Shown: positions 17,549-25,285 of the stretch, one piece after another
Position numbering within the stretch: the first letter of the stretch is position 1
How the letters are laid out: each line of letters starts with the position of its first letter
DNA from: JAHJDR01 sp964609965
GTDB lineage: Bacteria > UBA10199 > JADGCS01
Direction: 5' to 3'
Length of the DNA: 46,447 nucleotides
Assembly (NCBI GenBank): GCA_964609965.1
Contig: CAZSTS010000018.1
Coordinates: 1-46,447 of the forward strand
Position numbers and translations under genes: made by a program
Notes under the pieces: generated by a model
What the model was told of the DNA's origin: nothing
What the model saw: only the letters and a program-made list of their open reading frames with translations
The model's database searches: none

Positions 17549-17638
17549 TTTTGTTCCTATATTCACTTGTTTTTCACTGGGCCCCCAGTCAGCCTAGGCT
17601 GACAGCCACGGTTTAAACAAGTAAACATAGGAACAAAA
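17549..17638. repeat. 90-bp nested palindrome between folE and queD
   Basis: The outer arms (17549-17572 and 17615-17638) are inverted copies of 24 bases with two mismatches. Inside lie CTGGGCCCCCAG (17577-17588) and the perfect 16-base palindrome GTCAGCCTAGGCTGAC (17588-17603). RNA from either strand would fold into a long, branched stem. It lies four bases after folE and ends seven bases before queD. Confidence 0.85.
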
Positions 17639-17645
17639 GTGAGAG

Positions 17646-18059
17646 ATGGAGAAGAAAATTAATTTAATATGTTCTTACAATATCTGTGCCGCTCATCGCT
17701 TGTATAGAGAAGATTGGTCAGAAGAAAAGAATCAAGAGGTGTTTGGCAAATGTTCTTCGGTTCATGGCCATCAATACACTCTTGATATTGTTTTGAGTGG
17801 GGAGATTTCGCCAGACACAGGCATGCTTATAAATGGGTATGATGTAGACAAGATTGTGAAATCTTTTTTGGAAGAAAGAATAGATCATAAATTTCTAAAT
17901 GAAGACATCGATTTTTTCAAAGATCACCAGCCAACAGCAGAATGGATTGCTATTTGGTTATTTCAAGAACTAAAAAGTCGTTTTCCATCTCCTGTTAAAT
18001 TAGAAAAAGTAAAAGTGTATGAGACTCCGGAGTTGGCAGTTGTTTATAGTGATGAGTAA
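17646..18059 (+). CDS. queD: 6-pyruvoyl-tetrahydropterin synthase family, probable QueD
   Basis: The 137-residue protein has the PTPS fold: the first zinc His in NICAAHRLYRED, then catalytic Cys and two zinc His in GKCSSVHGHQYTL. The Cys-X3-HGH spacing is that of QueD (6-carboxy-5,6,7,8-tetrahydropterin synthase, queuosine pathway), rather than the Cys-X5-HGH of eukaryote-type PTPS or the Glu-type PTPS-III that bypasses FolB. FolB is present next door, which also argues against a PTPS-III. The final residues YSDE and stop lie in a 7-bp tandem repeat. Other queuosine genes (queC, queE) are not in the window. Confidence 0.9.
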   Translation: MEKKINLICSYNICAAHRLYREDWSEEKNQEVFGKCSSVHGHQYTLDIVLSGEISPDTGMLINGYDVDKIVKSFLEERIDHKFLNEDIDFFKDHQPTAEWIAIWLFQELKSRFPSPVKLEKVKVYETPELAVVYSDE

Positions 18060-18077
18060 TGAGTAATGAGTAATGAG
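18052..18077. repeat. 7-bp tandem repeat (ATGAGTA) at the queD/HAD junction
   Basis: Three exact copies of ATGAGTA followed by ATGAGA occupy the queD stop and the HAD start. Each copy carries an ATG, but only the third (18066) opens the long frame; the others hit TAA within a few codons. Confidence 0.85.
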
Positions 18078-18701
18078 ATAAAACATGTGATATTTGATTG
18101 GGCAGGGACGTTGTATGATGATCATGAGCCTAGTTACCTTACAACCGAACAAGTCATTAAAGAACTCTCTGGTAAATCAATTACATTTGAAGAATACAAA
18201 GAATATTTCTGCTTACCTGTAACTCCATTCTATCGTCGTTACGGTATTGAATTATCGATCGACGAGATTAATACATACTACTTTGATCGCTATGTGGATA
18301 ACAGTCTCAAAGGAAAGATCTATGAAGGCGTGATAGAAACTCTCGACTATCTCAGAAGCGCGGGCAAGACCATGAGTATTCTTTCCACACTCCGCCAAGA
18401 TCTTTTAGACAAACTCTGTGAAAAATTAGATCTTCAAAAATATTTCAAAAAAATCCATGGCTCTGTCTGTGATAAACGTGAGGAACTCAAACAGCATTTA
18501 TTGGAATTAAATATCCCCACAAACAAAGCCTTGTTCATTGGAGACACTGATCACGATGTAGAGGCCGCTAATCAAGATGGTGTCTTAAGTGGTTGTGTTT
18601 TGAATGGGTACCAATCTCGAGAAAGACTGATCAAGGCAGAACCTAGATTTATCTGGGGTTCTCAAAGAGAGTGGGCGGGGTTTTTTAAAGAGCTTTTCTG
18701 A
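18066..18701 (+). CDS. HAD-superfamily hydrolase with a DWAGT motif
   Basis: The 211-residue protein has HAD motif I as FDWAGTLYDD, with the second Asp replaced by Ala as in phosphonoacetaldehyde hydrolases (DWAGT). Motif II is ILSTLRQD and the later motifs fall in FIGDTDHDVEAANQDG. The cap (about residues 18-85) is helical. Typical HADs of this class are phosphatases that use the second Asp as general acid, so the Ala suggests a different chemistry or a substrate-assisted reaction. The catalytic Lys of phosphonatase is not obvious. It follows queD by six bases and is probably co-transcribed, so a role in pterin phosphate removal is possible but unproven. Confidence 0.85.
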   Translation: MSNEIKHVIFDWAGTLYDDHEPSYLTTEQVIKELSGKSITFEEYKEYFCLPVTPFYRRYGIELSIDEINTYYFDRYVDNSLKGKIYEGVIETLDYLRSAGKTMSILSTLRQDLLDKLCEKLDLQKYFKKIHGSVCDKREELKQHLLELNIPTNKALFIGDTDHDVEAANQDGVLSGCVLNGYQSRERLIKAEPRFIWGSQREWAGFFKELF

Positions 18702-18743
18702 ATTCAAAGAGCAAGTACCTGCTAGAGAAGATTTTTTTTCTTT

Positions 18744-19020
18744 GCCCTGAAAGGGCACAATAATTTAGCCCAGGGTAAGGTCCGTCTTTAGATGGGCCGC
18801 CACCCTGGGTCTCATATAAAAAAATGCATTTACCCTGTAAGGGTTATATAAAAACAATTTTCCTTGTAGAGGCACGGTGCGCCTTGCCCCTACGTATCGC
18901 AATGTTCTGATCAATTATTTATATATCCCTTTCAGGGAATGAATTGGGATTATTAATGGGGCTGTCTTTTTGTTATTAACCCAGGGTAGAAAAATCCCTT
19001 CAGGCTTTTTCAACCCTGGG
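18744..19020. repeat. REP-like hairpin array (CCCAGGGT family)
   Basis: Hairpins include gccctgaaagggc (18744-18756), cccagggt...accctggg (18769-18809), a GTAGAGGC...GCCCCTAC stem (18866-18893) and another cccagggt...accctggg pair (18980-19020). The first long stem reappears, inverted, at 46197-46233. Apart from these elements, I see no gene between 18702 and 19025. Confidence 0.8.
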
Positions 19021-19025
19021 CTATT

Positions 19026-19205
19026 TTATTTAAACCCTTTGGGTTTTTTTTCTGAATTATAATGATGATCCATATTGAAGTGGGGCACTTCCTGCTTGAA
19101 TTTAGCTCTTTTAGCCCTATGTGCTAGGTAATAATTTCCTACCAAAATGACCATAATAAAAACACAAATAAAAACAATTAGATATAACTGCTTATTACCT
19201 GTCAA
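19026..19205 (-). CDS. Small single-span membrane protein (59 aa, TTG start)
   Basis: On the minus strand a TTG at 19205 opens a 59-codon frame: TGNKQ, a clear hydrophobic helix (LYLIVFICVFIMVILVGNYYL), then a basic stretch (AHRAKRAKFKQ) and a polar tail ending KKPKGFK. Hydrophobic-then-basic topology and compact size look like a genuine small inner-membrane protein with a cytoplasmic tail. No ATG is in frame upstream before a stop, and the ribosome-binding site is weak. The last ten codons coincide with a short AAACCC-GGGTTT hairpin with a T-run (read on the plus strand). No homologue is recognised. It lies divergent from the next lipoprotein. Confidence 0.45.
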   Translation of the reverse strand: MTGNKQLYLIVFICVFIMVILVGNYYLAHRAKRAKFKQEVPHFNMDHHYNSEKKPKGFK

Positions 19206-19259
19206 CCTGGCATAGTAATTGCTTTAAAGTAACTAAATATCACATCTTAGGGGGGGGTT

Positions 19260-20786
19260 ATGCATACAAAGAAATTATTCAATATTTTGGTGGTCTTAGT
19301 CATTGCTTTATTTATGGCTCATTGTGGAGGTGCTAGCACGCCTAGTACGGACTCAGGTTCAGTGACGATGTCTGGGACATTATCAGTGGCAACATCACCT
19401 TCGATAAATGAAGCCAAGTATCTTTTGCCTTATGCTACAGCAGCAGCATCATACAAAGTTCAGGCACTTAATAAAACAACTGGGTTAACTTCCTATTCAT
19501 CAGTTGATGCTTCAGGAGCTTTTACGTTTAGCGCTGATCCAGAGGATACTGTGATAATACGTTTTCTTGACGATGATTATAAGAGTGCAGGTGGTCTTGT
19601 TGTAAGCTCAGATAGTGATTCTGCAATTGTTGGATTGGAGACGCCATCCACAGATTCAGATTTGGGCAGTGTTGTTCTCAATACTGTAACAGGTGTTGCC
19701 ACTTCTGATACAGATATATCAGCTTTAGCAGAATCTACTTTAGATTGTGCAGCTACAGGCGGAGTGCCATCTAAGGGTAGTATGATAACAGGAGAAAATA
19801 CAAGCGTAGTGGATGACGTTGATACTGCAAATATATCTGATACTGATAAAGACTGTGTGGATAATCTCAATGATATAGATAATGATGGTGATCTGATTTT
19901 AGATGATCAGGATGGAGACGATGCCATTGAAACCTGTCCAGGGATTGATCAGCTTGTTTTGTTTATGAACAATGGTGTTCGTCCAGGAGATGCTAGTGAG
20001 TTAGCTACAGGTGATAACATGCAAATTGTGCAGCATATATATCCTGATACAGGGTATACGATTTCATCAGTTTCAGTTGAAGGCCCTTCGTATTTAGATT
20101 CTGTGATAGTTGATGACTCAGCCTTTTATGATGATACAAGTTTTACCACAGGTGGGACATGGGATAAAACTCTGGCAGAATGTACAGGAGAAGGTGATGG
20201 AGATAATCACTGTATGTTTATCTCAGCAGGTGCTGGGCAGGATCTCAAAGATGACATGTCAGCAGGGGATACATTTATTTACACAATCACTTTTAATGAT
20301 GCCTCAACAGTGACTTGTACAACGCAAATTAATTCAGTTCTTCAATATACGCTTTACAATGTTCGCATTGGGGATGATGATGCTGATGTTGCGAGTCAGT
20401 CACCTGTTACAAGCAGTGACATAATACAACCAGATGTAGACAATGACGGATACTTCAAAATTGTTTTTGATATCCCAGCAGGGACCCAGTTGGGATTTAC
20501 TCACAGGTTTGATTTATTTCCTTATGATGATTCTTGCGCGCCAACATCTGGTGGCTTTCCTAATTTAGCAGATATTGATGCCACATTTACAGGTGATACT
20601 CGGACTTCGGCTGAAGATTCATTAGAAGATGTGGCTGTTATTGTGAATACTGTAGATACAGAAAATTGGGATGCTTCAGCCAGTGGGACCTGGTATTTTG
20701 ATCTAACTATGCAGGATGCAAAGGGTGATAATGCAAAGAACGGTGGTTATGTAGTCGGAAACCATATTAGTACGTGTACTGATTAA
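19260..20786 (+). CDS. Predicted lipoprotein with Asp-rich calcium-type loops
   Basis: The 508-residue protein has an N-terminal signal KKLFNILVVLVIALFMAHCGGAS; the Cys is placed like a lipobox Cys, although His at -1 is atypical. A beta-rich domain follows, then a central acidic stretch DTDKDCVDNLNDIDNDGD and DDQDGDD (about residues 195-220), which resembles thrombospondin-3-like calcium-binding loops. The rest is beta-rich, with a few Cys. I recognise no known family beyond this. The G-rich AGGGGGGGG before ATG is an unusual ribosome-binding site. Composition is like the other surface lipoprotein at 9233. A surface or outer-membrane role is inferred. Confidence 0.75.
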   Translation: MHTKKLFNILVVLVIALFMAHCGGASTPSTDSGSVTMSGTLSVATSPSINEAKYLLPYATAAASYKVQALNKTTGLTSYSSVDASGAFTFSADPEDTVIIRFLDDDYKSAGGLVVSSDSDSAIVGLETPSTDSDLGSVVLNTVTGVATSDTDISALAESTLDCAATGGVPSKGSMITGENTSVVDDVDTANISDTDKDCVDNLNDIDNDGDLILDDQDGDDAIETCPGIDQLVLFMNNGVRPGDASELATGDNMQIVQHIYPDTGYTISSVSVEGPSYLDSVIVDDSAFYDDTSFTTGGTWDKTLAECTGEGDGDNHCMFISAGAGQDLKDDMSAGDTFIYTITFNDASTVTCTTQINSVLQYTLYNVRIGDDDADVASQSPVTSSDIIQPDVDNDGYFKIVFDIPAGTQLGFTHRFDLFPYDDSCAPTSGGFPNLADIDATFTGDTRTSAEDSLEDVAVIVNTVDTENWDASASGTWYFDLTMQDAKGDNAKNGGYVVGNHISTCTD

Positions 20787-20804
20787 TAAAATTTATGAGT
20801 GATT

Positions 20805-20847
20805 AGGAATAGTGAACAGCAATAGTTATAAACTTTTCACTATTCCT
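20805..20847. terminator. Convergent inverted repeat, possible bidirectional terminator
   Basis: Perfect 12-bp arms aggaatagtgaa (20805-20816) and ttcactattcct (20836-20847) form a hairpin between two convergent genes. T-rich sequence follows only weakly. The same AATAGTGAACAGCAATAG words recur at 45446-45535, so it may be a repeat rather than a true terminator. Confidence 0.45.
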
Positions 20848-20862
20848 TTTCGCTATTGCTTC

Positions 20863-21570
20863 TTATAACCCCAATACTTGAACAGCAAATCCACAGATGA
20901 AGATCGTGAATCCTGCTAAGGCATGTGTGTATCTTTCTAATCTTTTCAAAGGAAGAAAATTCAAGCCATAGGTTGAGATGCAGACAACAGTGAGCATGGT
21001 CAGGATAGTTGTGGCTGCAAAAGCTGTGGTGACGAGGATAAGTCCTGAAATACTTGCTTTGGCAGCAGGGTACATCAAAAGAGGGATCAAGGGTTCGCAG
21101 GGGCCAAACACAAATATTATAAACAGAATCCAGGGGGTCATGGTTTTTTTCTTTTCGTGAACGTGAACGTGCTCTGTTTGATGGGCGTGCTTATGCGCAT
21201 GATGTGTTCCATCATCGTGAAAATGCCAATGAGTGTGTGGTTTATTGCGAATAGCTCTACGTATTCCCCAAACAAAGTAGACAAGACCAAAGGCTATGAG
21301 CATCCAACCTGCGATATTACCACGTATAGATTCAATACCCTCTAATTTAAAGACAGCAATGCCAAGGGCAATGCCCAAAAAACCCAAAATAACAGAACTG
21401 AATACATGACCAATTCCACAAAGAGTCGTGATGAAAAGTGTTTTTTTCATGGTCCAATTTTTGGCCTTTGCCATGGCAATAAAGGGAAGATAGTGATCTG
21501 GCCCAAGAAGGGTGTGAATGAAACCAATGGAAAGGGCGGCGAGGATTAATGGGAGGATGGCAGGGTTCAT
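20863..21570 (-). CDS. NiCoT/UreH-like nickel-cobalt membrane transporter
   Basis: The 235-residue protein has six or so hydrophobic helices. The first helix contains SIGFIHTLLGPDHYLPF, resembling the His/Asp metal motif of nickel-cobalt transporters, and a later helix has FGPCEPLIPLLMYP, found in UreH/DsbD-type transporters. A long His-rich loop (THWHFHDDGTHHAHKHAHQTEHVHVHE is its range, about residues 112-138) suggests binding of Ni or Co, as in RcnA. The direction of transport is not clear. Nickel uptake would serve the hydrogenase maturation genes at 34948-40937. The start is preceded by repetitive TAGCTAG words without a good ribosome-binding site. Confidence 0.72.
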   Translation of the reverse strand: MNPAILPLILAALSIGFIHTLLGPDHYLPFIAMAKAKNWTMKKTLFITTLCGIGHVFSSVILGFLGIALGIAVFKLEGIESIRGNIAGWMLIAFGLVYFVWGIRRAIRNKPHTHWHFHDDGTHHAHKHAHQTEHVHVHEKKKTMTPWILFIIFVFGPCEPLIPLLMYPAAKASISGLILVTTAFAATTILTMLTVVCISTYGLNFLPLKRLERYTHALAGFTIFICGFAVQVLGL

Positions 21571-21575
21571 TATCA

Positions 21576-21604
21576 GTAGCTTGTAGTTAGTAGCTGGTAG
21601 CTAG
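21576..21604. repeat. TAGTAGCTAG-type short-word array
   Basis: Degenerate repeats of GTAGCTTGTAGTTAGTAGCTG lie right in front of the NiCoT-like gene. The same word occurs as a clean tandem at 37111-37140 at the end of hypC. Downstream, 21690-21726 holds a second array of CGCTAGACGC-like words before the nitroreductase. Confidence 0.7.
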
Positions 21605-21726
21605 TCAATATATGAAACGATAGGTGATAATCGATAATCGATAGGTTTTCTTATATACGCTATTCGTAATACGTTTTTGTAAAATCTCATTGATCCTCTA
21701 GACGCAAGACGCTAGACGCTGAACGC

Positions 21727-22257
21727 ATGAAACGAGAATCACCTGTCATAAAATGTCTATTTGAACGCAGAAGTATCCGTTCCCTCAAACCAGATCCTAT
21801 CCCTCAAGAGGATATTGACCTCATGTTGTCTTGCTTAGAGGCAGCACCCAATGCCGGAAATCTCCAACCTTGGTTTTTTTATGTTGTTAAAAATCAGCAT
21901 GTTAAAGATGAGCTCTGTAAGCAGTCCTTCAATCAAGAGGTAGTTAAGCAGGCTCCGGCTGTCATTGCAGTAGCAGCCAGACCAGAGGTATCTGCTAAAG
22001 AGTATGGAGATGTTGGCAGAGAGCTGTTTTGTATTCAAGATACAGCCGCAGCGGTTCAAAATCTTCTCTTAGCTATACACGATATGGGTTACGGAGCTGT
22101 TTGGATAGGTGTAGTTAAAGAAAAGGAAATCGCAGCATGTCTTCACATGCCTTCTGATCAAAGACCTGTAGCCTTAATCCCTGTTGGGCTCCCAAATGAG
22201 ATGCCTGGTAAATATGAGAGAATAGGGTGGGAAAAGGTAAGCAAGGAAATCCTCTGA
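21727..22257 (+). CDS. Nitroreductase family protein
   Basis: The 176-residue flavoprotein-like sequence begins with a typical nitroreductase N-terminus (FERRSIRSLKPDPIPQEDIDLML) that binds FMN phosphate. The rest contains AAPNAGNLQPWFFYVV, DTAAAVQNLLLAIHDMGYGAVWIG and a final PVALIPVGLPNE. It likely uses NAD(P)H to reduce nitro, quinone or related compounds, with FMN as cofactor. The specific substrate is unknown. It is a single gene between the transporter and the radical SAM locus. No ribosome-binding site is seen before the ATG, which sits in a repetitive array of ACGC words. Confidence 0.85.
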   Translation: MKRESPVIKCLFERRSIRSLKPDPIPQEDIDLMLSCLEAAPNAGNLQPWFFYVVKNQHVKDELCKQSFNQEVVKQAPAVIAVAARPEVSAKEYGDVGRELFCIQDTAAAVQNLLLAIHDMGYGAVWIGVVKEKEIAACLHMPSDQRPVALIPVGLPNEMPGKYERIGWEKVSKEIL

Positions 22258-22286
22258 AAAAGTCTTAATTTTTGGTTTCGTGTAGA

Positions 22287-23051
22287 TCATCCAAAAACCT
22301 TGCCGCCTGGTTTGCGCAGGGACTTTATATCAATAATTTCTTCTTTGCTTTGCTCATCTTCATTTACAATAGCTTCATCTACTATATCTTCATCAATGCT
22401 GTCTTTTTTGGGATGATCAAGAGATTGTAGATTTTTGAGAGATGACAGTGTTGTTTCGGAGACTTTTTCGCCAACCACAAAATCACTTTTATCGCGGTCT
22501 TTTTCTTGATCGGATATCTTTTTAAGACGTTTATTTGTTATGCGGCTAGCTTCTTTCTGCAGTTTTCTTCTTGGTGAAGGAAACTCGTTGATGAGGTACA
22601 AAAGACCTTCTTTAAAACTATCGTCAACAATGAGGTTCCCCTTATTATCAATTACACCGTCTTCTTTATAGGTGTTTATATAACACCAAAAAGTATTTTC
22701 TCTGATATCTGAAACAACTTGAATTGAATGGAAAAAGAGATCTTTGAGTTCTTGATCTGTCCAAGAGCCATCTCTTAGGTTCATGGGATCAAAATTGATG
22801 TCTCCTTCAAGTACTGGACGAAAAACGTGTAGAGATAAAAATTGTTCTTTGTTGAGAAAATAACTGCCATCAGGATTAGAAAATTTAAGGAAGGCGTTTT
22901 TCCATTCCTCTAGAGAAAAGCGTCGTGAATCGACAAAACCATGACCGTATAAATAGGCTAGATCCCCTTTGAGATAGTGAATGGTCTTCTTATTCTTTTG
23001 TTTGGGTATCTTGTCCCATATATACTCCATTGCTTTAAGTGATTTGCTCAT
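22287..23051 (-). CDS. Paralogue 3 of the radical SAM locus; LRKPGGKVFG tail (254 aa)
   Basis: The product shares an N-terminal core with the two next genes: AMEYIWDK, YLYGHGFVDSRRFSLEEW, FLNKEQFLSL, LRDGSWTDQELKDLFFHSI and GNLIVD...FPSPRRKL. Weak EF-hand-like loops (for example NPDGSYFLNKEQF) are present but do not meet the full consensus. A C-terminal extension has VGEKVSETTLSSLKNLQ, an acidic linker, and ends DIKSLRKPGGKVFG, the same tail as the 245-residue paralogue. No signal peptide or membrane segment is visible, so it is cytoplasmic unless exported without one. I know of no named family. It is the last gene of the cluster on the minus strand, 14 bases after its neighbour. Confidence 0.75.
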   Translation of the reverse strand: MSKSLKAMEYIWDKIPKQKNKKTIHYLKGDLAYLYGHGFVDSRRFSLEEWKNAFLKFSNPDGSYFLNKEQFLSLHVFRPVLEGDINFDPMNLRDGSWTDQELKDLFFHSIQVVSDIRENTFWCYINTYKEDGVIDNKGNLIVDDSFKEGLLYLINEFPSPRRKLQKEASRITNKRLKKISDQEKDRDKSDFVVGEKVSETTLSSLKNLQSLDHPKKDSIDEDIVDEAIVNEDEQSKEEIIDIKSLRKPGGKVFG

Positions 23052-23065
23052 AATTCTAAGACGGT

Positions 23066-23803
23066 TTATCCAAACACTTTGCCACCAGGCTTACGTAAAG
23101 TTTTAATGTCTACGTCTTTTTCTTTTGATTTTTTAGTGGCTTTTTTAGCCTTTTTTTCTTTTTTTGGAGAGGAACCCTGTAGTTTCTTTAAAGAGGCTAA
23201 CGTTGTTTCTACAGCTGTTGAACCAACAGAGAATTTGCTTTTGCCTCTCTTTTTTTCAGTCTTACGCCAAGTGTCTTCGCCCGTTTCTCGGAGCTGTTTT
23301 ACCTTGTATTCCAGTCTTGTGCGGGGAGAGGGAAATGCTTTTATAATATTACCTAGGCCAATTTTAATATTAGCATCAATGACGAGTTCGTTCTTTTCAT
23401 TACTGAAGCCATTTTTTTTAAGATCAGCAAGGAGAGCCTTGTATGCTTTCTTAGGCATTTCTGAGGCTTGTCTAATAGATCTTTCATATAAGATATCGAG
23501 TTCATCATCAGTCCATGCCCCATCACGAACTTTTTGGGCATCAAAGACTTCGTGAGAGGGCCCATTATAACGGTATTTTCTAATGCTTAAGAATTGCTGT
23601 TTATTAAAAACATAGGTTTCATCACTTTTCTTGAAAGGCTTAAGGGCTTTTTCCCATTGTTTAAGAGAATACTGTCGTGTATCAACAAAACCTTCACAAT
23701 AGAGATAATAGACATCAGCCTTTGTGTAGCAGATGTTTTTGCTATTATTTTGCTTCGAGACTTTTTCCCAGATGTATTCCATTGCTTCTTCGGGAGTTGC
23801 CAT
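23066..23803 (-). CDS. Paralogue 2 of the radical SAM locus; LRKPGGKVFG tail (245 aa)
   Basis: I choose the ATG at 23803 (MATPEEAMEYIWEK), because GAGGAG lies six bases before it and it aligns with the other paralogues; a longer frame from 23908 would read back through a hairpin and promoter. The core has YLYCEGFVDTRQYSL, FNKQQFLSI, YRYNGP, VRDGAWTDDELDILY and AFPSPRTRLEYK. The C-terminal part has SKFSVGSTAVETTLASLKKLQ, a Lys-rich linker and the ending DIKTLRKPGGKVFG. It is more basic than paralogue 3. It lies immediately downstream of radical SAM protein 1 and has its own promoter copy. Function is unknown; a substrate or partner of the enzyme is plausible. Confidence 0.77.
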   Translation of the reverse strand: MATPEEAMEYIWEKVSKQNNSKNICYTKADVYYLYCEGFVDTRQYSLKQWEKALKPFKKSDETYVFNKQQFLSIRKYRYNGPSHEVFDAQKVRDGAWTDDELDILYERSIRQASEMPKKAYKALLADLKKNGFSNEKNELVIDANIKIGLGNIIKAFPSPRTRLEYKVKQLRETGEDTWRKTEKKRGKSKFSVGSTAVETTLASLKKLQGSSPKKEKKAKKATKKSKEKDVDIKTLRKPGGKVFG

Positions 23804-23824
23804 GGATTTCTCCTCATAAATAAC

Positions 23825-23856
23825 CGCATCCGATCCGCTCATGCGGAGAGGATGCG
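23825..23856 (-). promoter_or_regulatory. Strong hairpin in the leader of paralogue 2
   Basis: CGCATCC...GGATGCG with nested CCGC/GCGG arms forms a stable stem-loop between the promoter and the ribosome-binding site of paralogue 2. It is absent from the otherwise similar leader of paralogue 1. Possibilities are an RNA-stability element, a regulator site or a small insertion. Confidence 0.6.
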
Positions 23857-23864
23857 ATTGTTCT

Positions 23865-23893
23865 ATGTTAGCGTTTTTACAAACTAAATGCAA
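23865..23893 (-). promoter_or_regulatory. Promoter of paralogue 2 (TTGCAT-N17-TAACAT)
   Basis: On the minus strand a -35-like TTGCAT and a -10-like TAACAT are 17 bases apart, just past the radical SAM 1 stop. The whole block recurs at 25843-25871 with a single difference in the spacer, so the conservation itself supports function. Confidence 0.65.
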
Positions 23894-23932
23894 AGAATAA
23901 ATATTCACTACCTTGCTTCATTTTGCAACCCT

Positions 23933-25273
23933 CTAAAAAATTTCGAAATAAGTATCGGGTCTTATTTTCGAAAAAAAACTGTAAGTCTTATCCTTTAGAA
24001 AAAAAAGTCTAATACTAGCTCCAACTCTACTGAATTTTTTATAAATAGTAAGATACTTTAAAAAAGTTTCATCCCGTGAAGCGTATTTATTGAGATCATC
24101 ATCCCAAGAAAGAAAATCTATGTAATTAGTACGGATTGGAGGGATTTCGATAGAATATCTAAAGAAGTCTTGCACTGTATAATGGGAGTCTAATTCTATG
24201 ATTTTGAATTCATCTTCGCGTTTTTGTATGTCGAGCCCTTCACTCAGTAAAAAATAAGAGGGCATGTATTTGTTTACTAGAGGGTATGATCTTTTGATAA
24301 AGTCTTCTTGGTCTTTAATGTGCTTGTCTGTGACTGCGGGTAATCCAAAAAGCAAGTACACATCATTTTTTGTTCCGAATTTTGGAAAGAAATTAATGGC
24401 CTTATCAATCTGCTCAGTAGTGATGCCTTTTTTGTATAGATTCAATACTTCTTGATTATAAAATTCAATGCCTAAAGCTATTCCATGGATTGTCCCTTTA
24501 GGGCATTTATTTAAAATGCTGCTTAAAGCTTCGATATTACTATCAACTCTTAGGCCAAAGACATAAAACTGGGGTTTGAATTTATTTATATAACCCTTAT
24601 TATAGAGAATCTCAAAAAATTCAGCCAGCATTTCAGGTCTCATCTCATTATCAAAGAAATAATATAACCTGTAACCAAATTGATCCATGTAGTACATGAC
24701 TTCATTGGCTACATCTTGGGCGTTTTTGCTTGGATACACACACTTTGTTGTGTGGTGGCAGAACACACATTTATTCCAAGAACAACGACTGTCACGAAAA
24801 TTAAGCATCACTACACCATCAACAGGATATTCAGGGCATAAGGTATAAGCAGAAACTCTTTTGAAATCTTCTGCATTGTAAATTCCAGAGGGGAGATTTT
24901 GTTCTATAATAGCCTTGAGAACTTCTTCTCCTTTTCCCACACATATGTGGGAGATTTCGGGGTAGTGCTTAAATACATCTTCAAGGTTAAGAAAATAGTA
25001 GGCAGCACCACCCACAGCAATCTTACATTTTATTTTGCCAAATTTTATTCTAAGTGCCTGGATGAGAATGCTGAGGTTTACCAAAGCCTTGATTGAGGTT
25101 GAAGAGATCAAAATATAATTTTCTGGATCGTTCTCAATCGTGTCTAAGTTGTTTAACGAAATAGGGTGGCCAGTAAATTTGATTTTGGAAAACTGTCTTA
25201 AATAACTTAAAAGATATTTAACATTTTCATTGGGTCTGTGGATTTCATAATGTTTAGGGTAATATATTTTCAT
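23933..25273 (-). CDS. Radical SAM protein 1 with Rossmann-like N-terminal domain
   Basis: The 446-residue protein has an N-terminal alpha/beta domain (ILISSTS, KIAVGGAAYYF, HICVGKGEEVLKAI) that resembles the B12-binding domain of B12/radical SAM enzymes, yet lacks the DxHxxG cobalt-ligating motif. The cluster cysteines 164, 169 and 172 (CSWNKCVFC) form CX4CX2C, one residue longer than the usual CX3CX2C. The aromatic residue before the last Cys and the SAM-contact region GIALGIEFYNQEVLNLYKKGIT are normal. No SPASM or TRAM domain is seen. It is more than 80% identical by eye to radical SAM 2. It starts 12 bases after paralogue 1 and is probably co-transcribed with it. The reaction is unknown. 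Confidence 0.87.
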   Translation of the reverse strand: MKIYYPKHYEIHRPNENVKYLLSYLRQFSKIKFTGHPISLNNLDTIENDPENYILISSTSIKALVNLSILIQALRIKFGKIKCKIAVGGAAYYFLNLEDVFKHYPEISHICVGKGEEVLKAIIEQNLPSGIYNAEDFKRVSAYTLCPEYPVDGVVMLNFRDSRCSWNKCVFCHHTTKCVYPSKNAQDVANEVMYYMDQFGYRLYYFFDNEMRPEMLAEFFEILYNKGYINKFKPQFYVFGLRVDSNIEALSSILNKCPKGTIHGIALGIEFYNQEVLNLYKKGITTEQIDKAINFFPKFGTKNDVYLLFGLPAVTDKHIKDQEDFIKRSYPLVNKYMPSYFLLSEGLDIQKREDEFKIIELDSHYTVQDFFRYSIEIPPIRTNYIDFLSWDDDLNKYASRDETFLKYLTIYKKFSRVGASIRLFFLKDKTYSFFSKIRPDTYFEIF

Positions 25274-25285
25274 AAGTATTAAGAC

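Noticed and set aside
17549..17638. preQ1 or other known riboswitch before queD
   Set aside because: The region is a symmetric palindrome and shows none of the conserved preQ1 aptamer or THF riboswitch features that I know.
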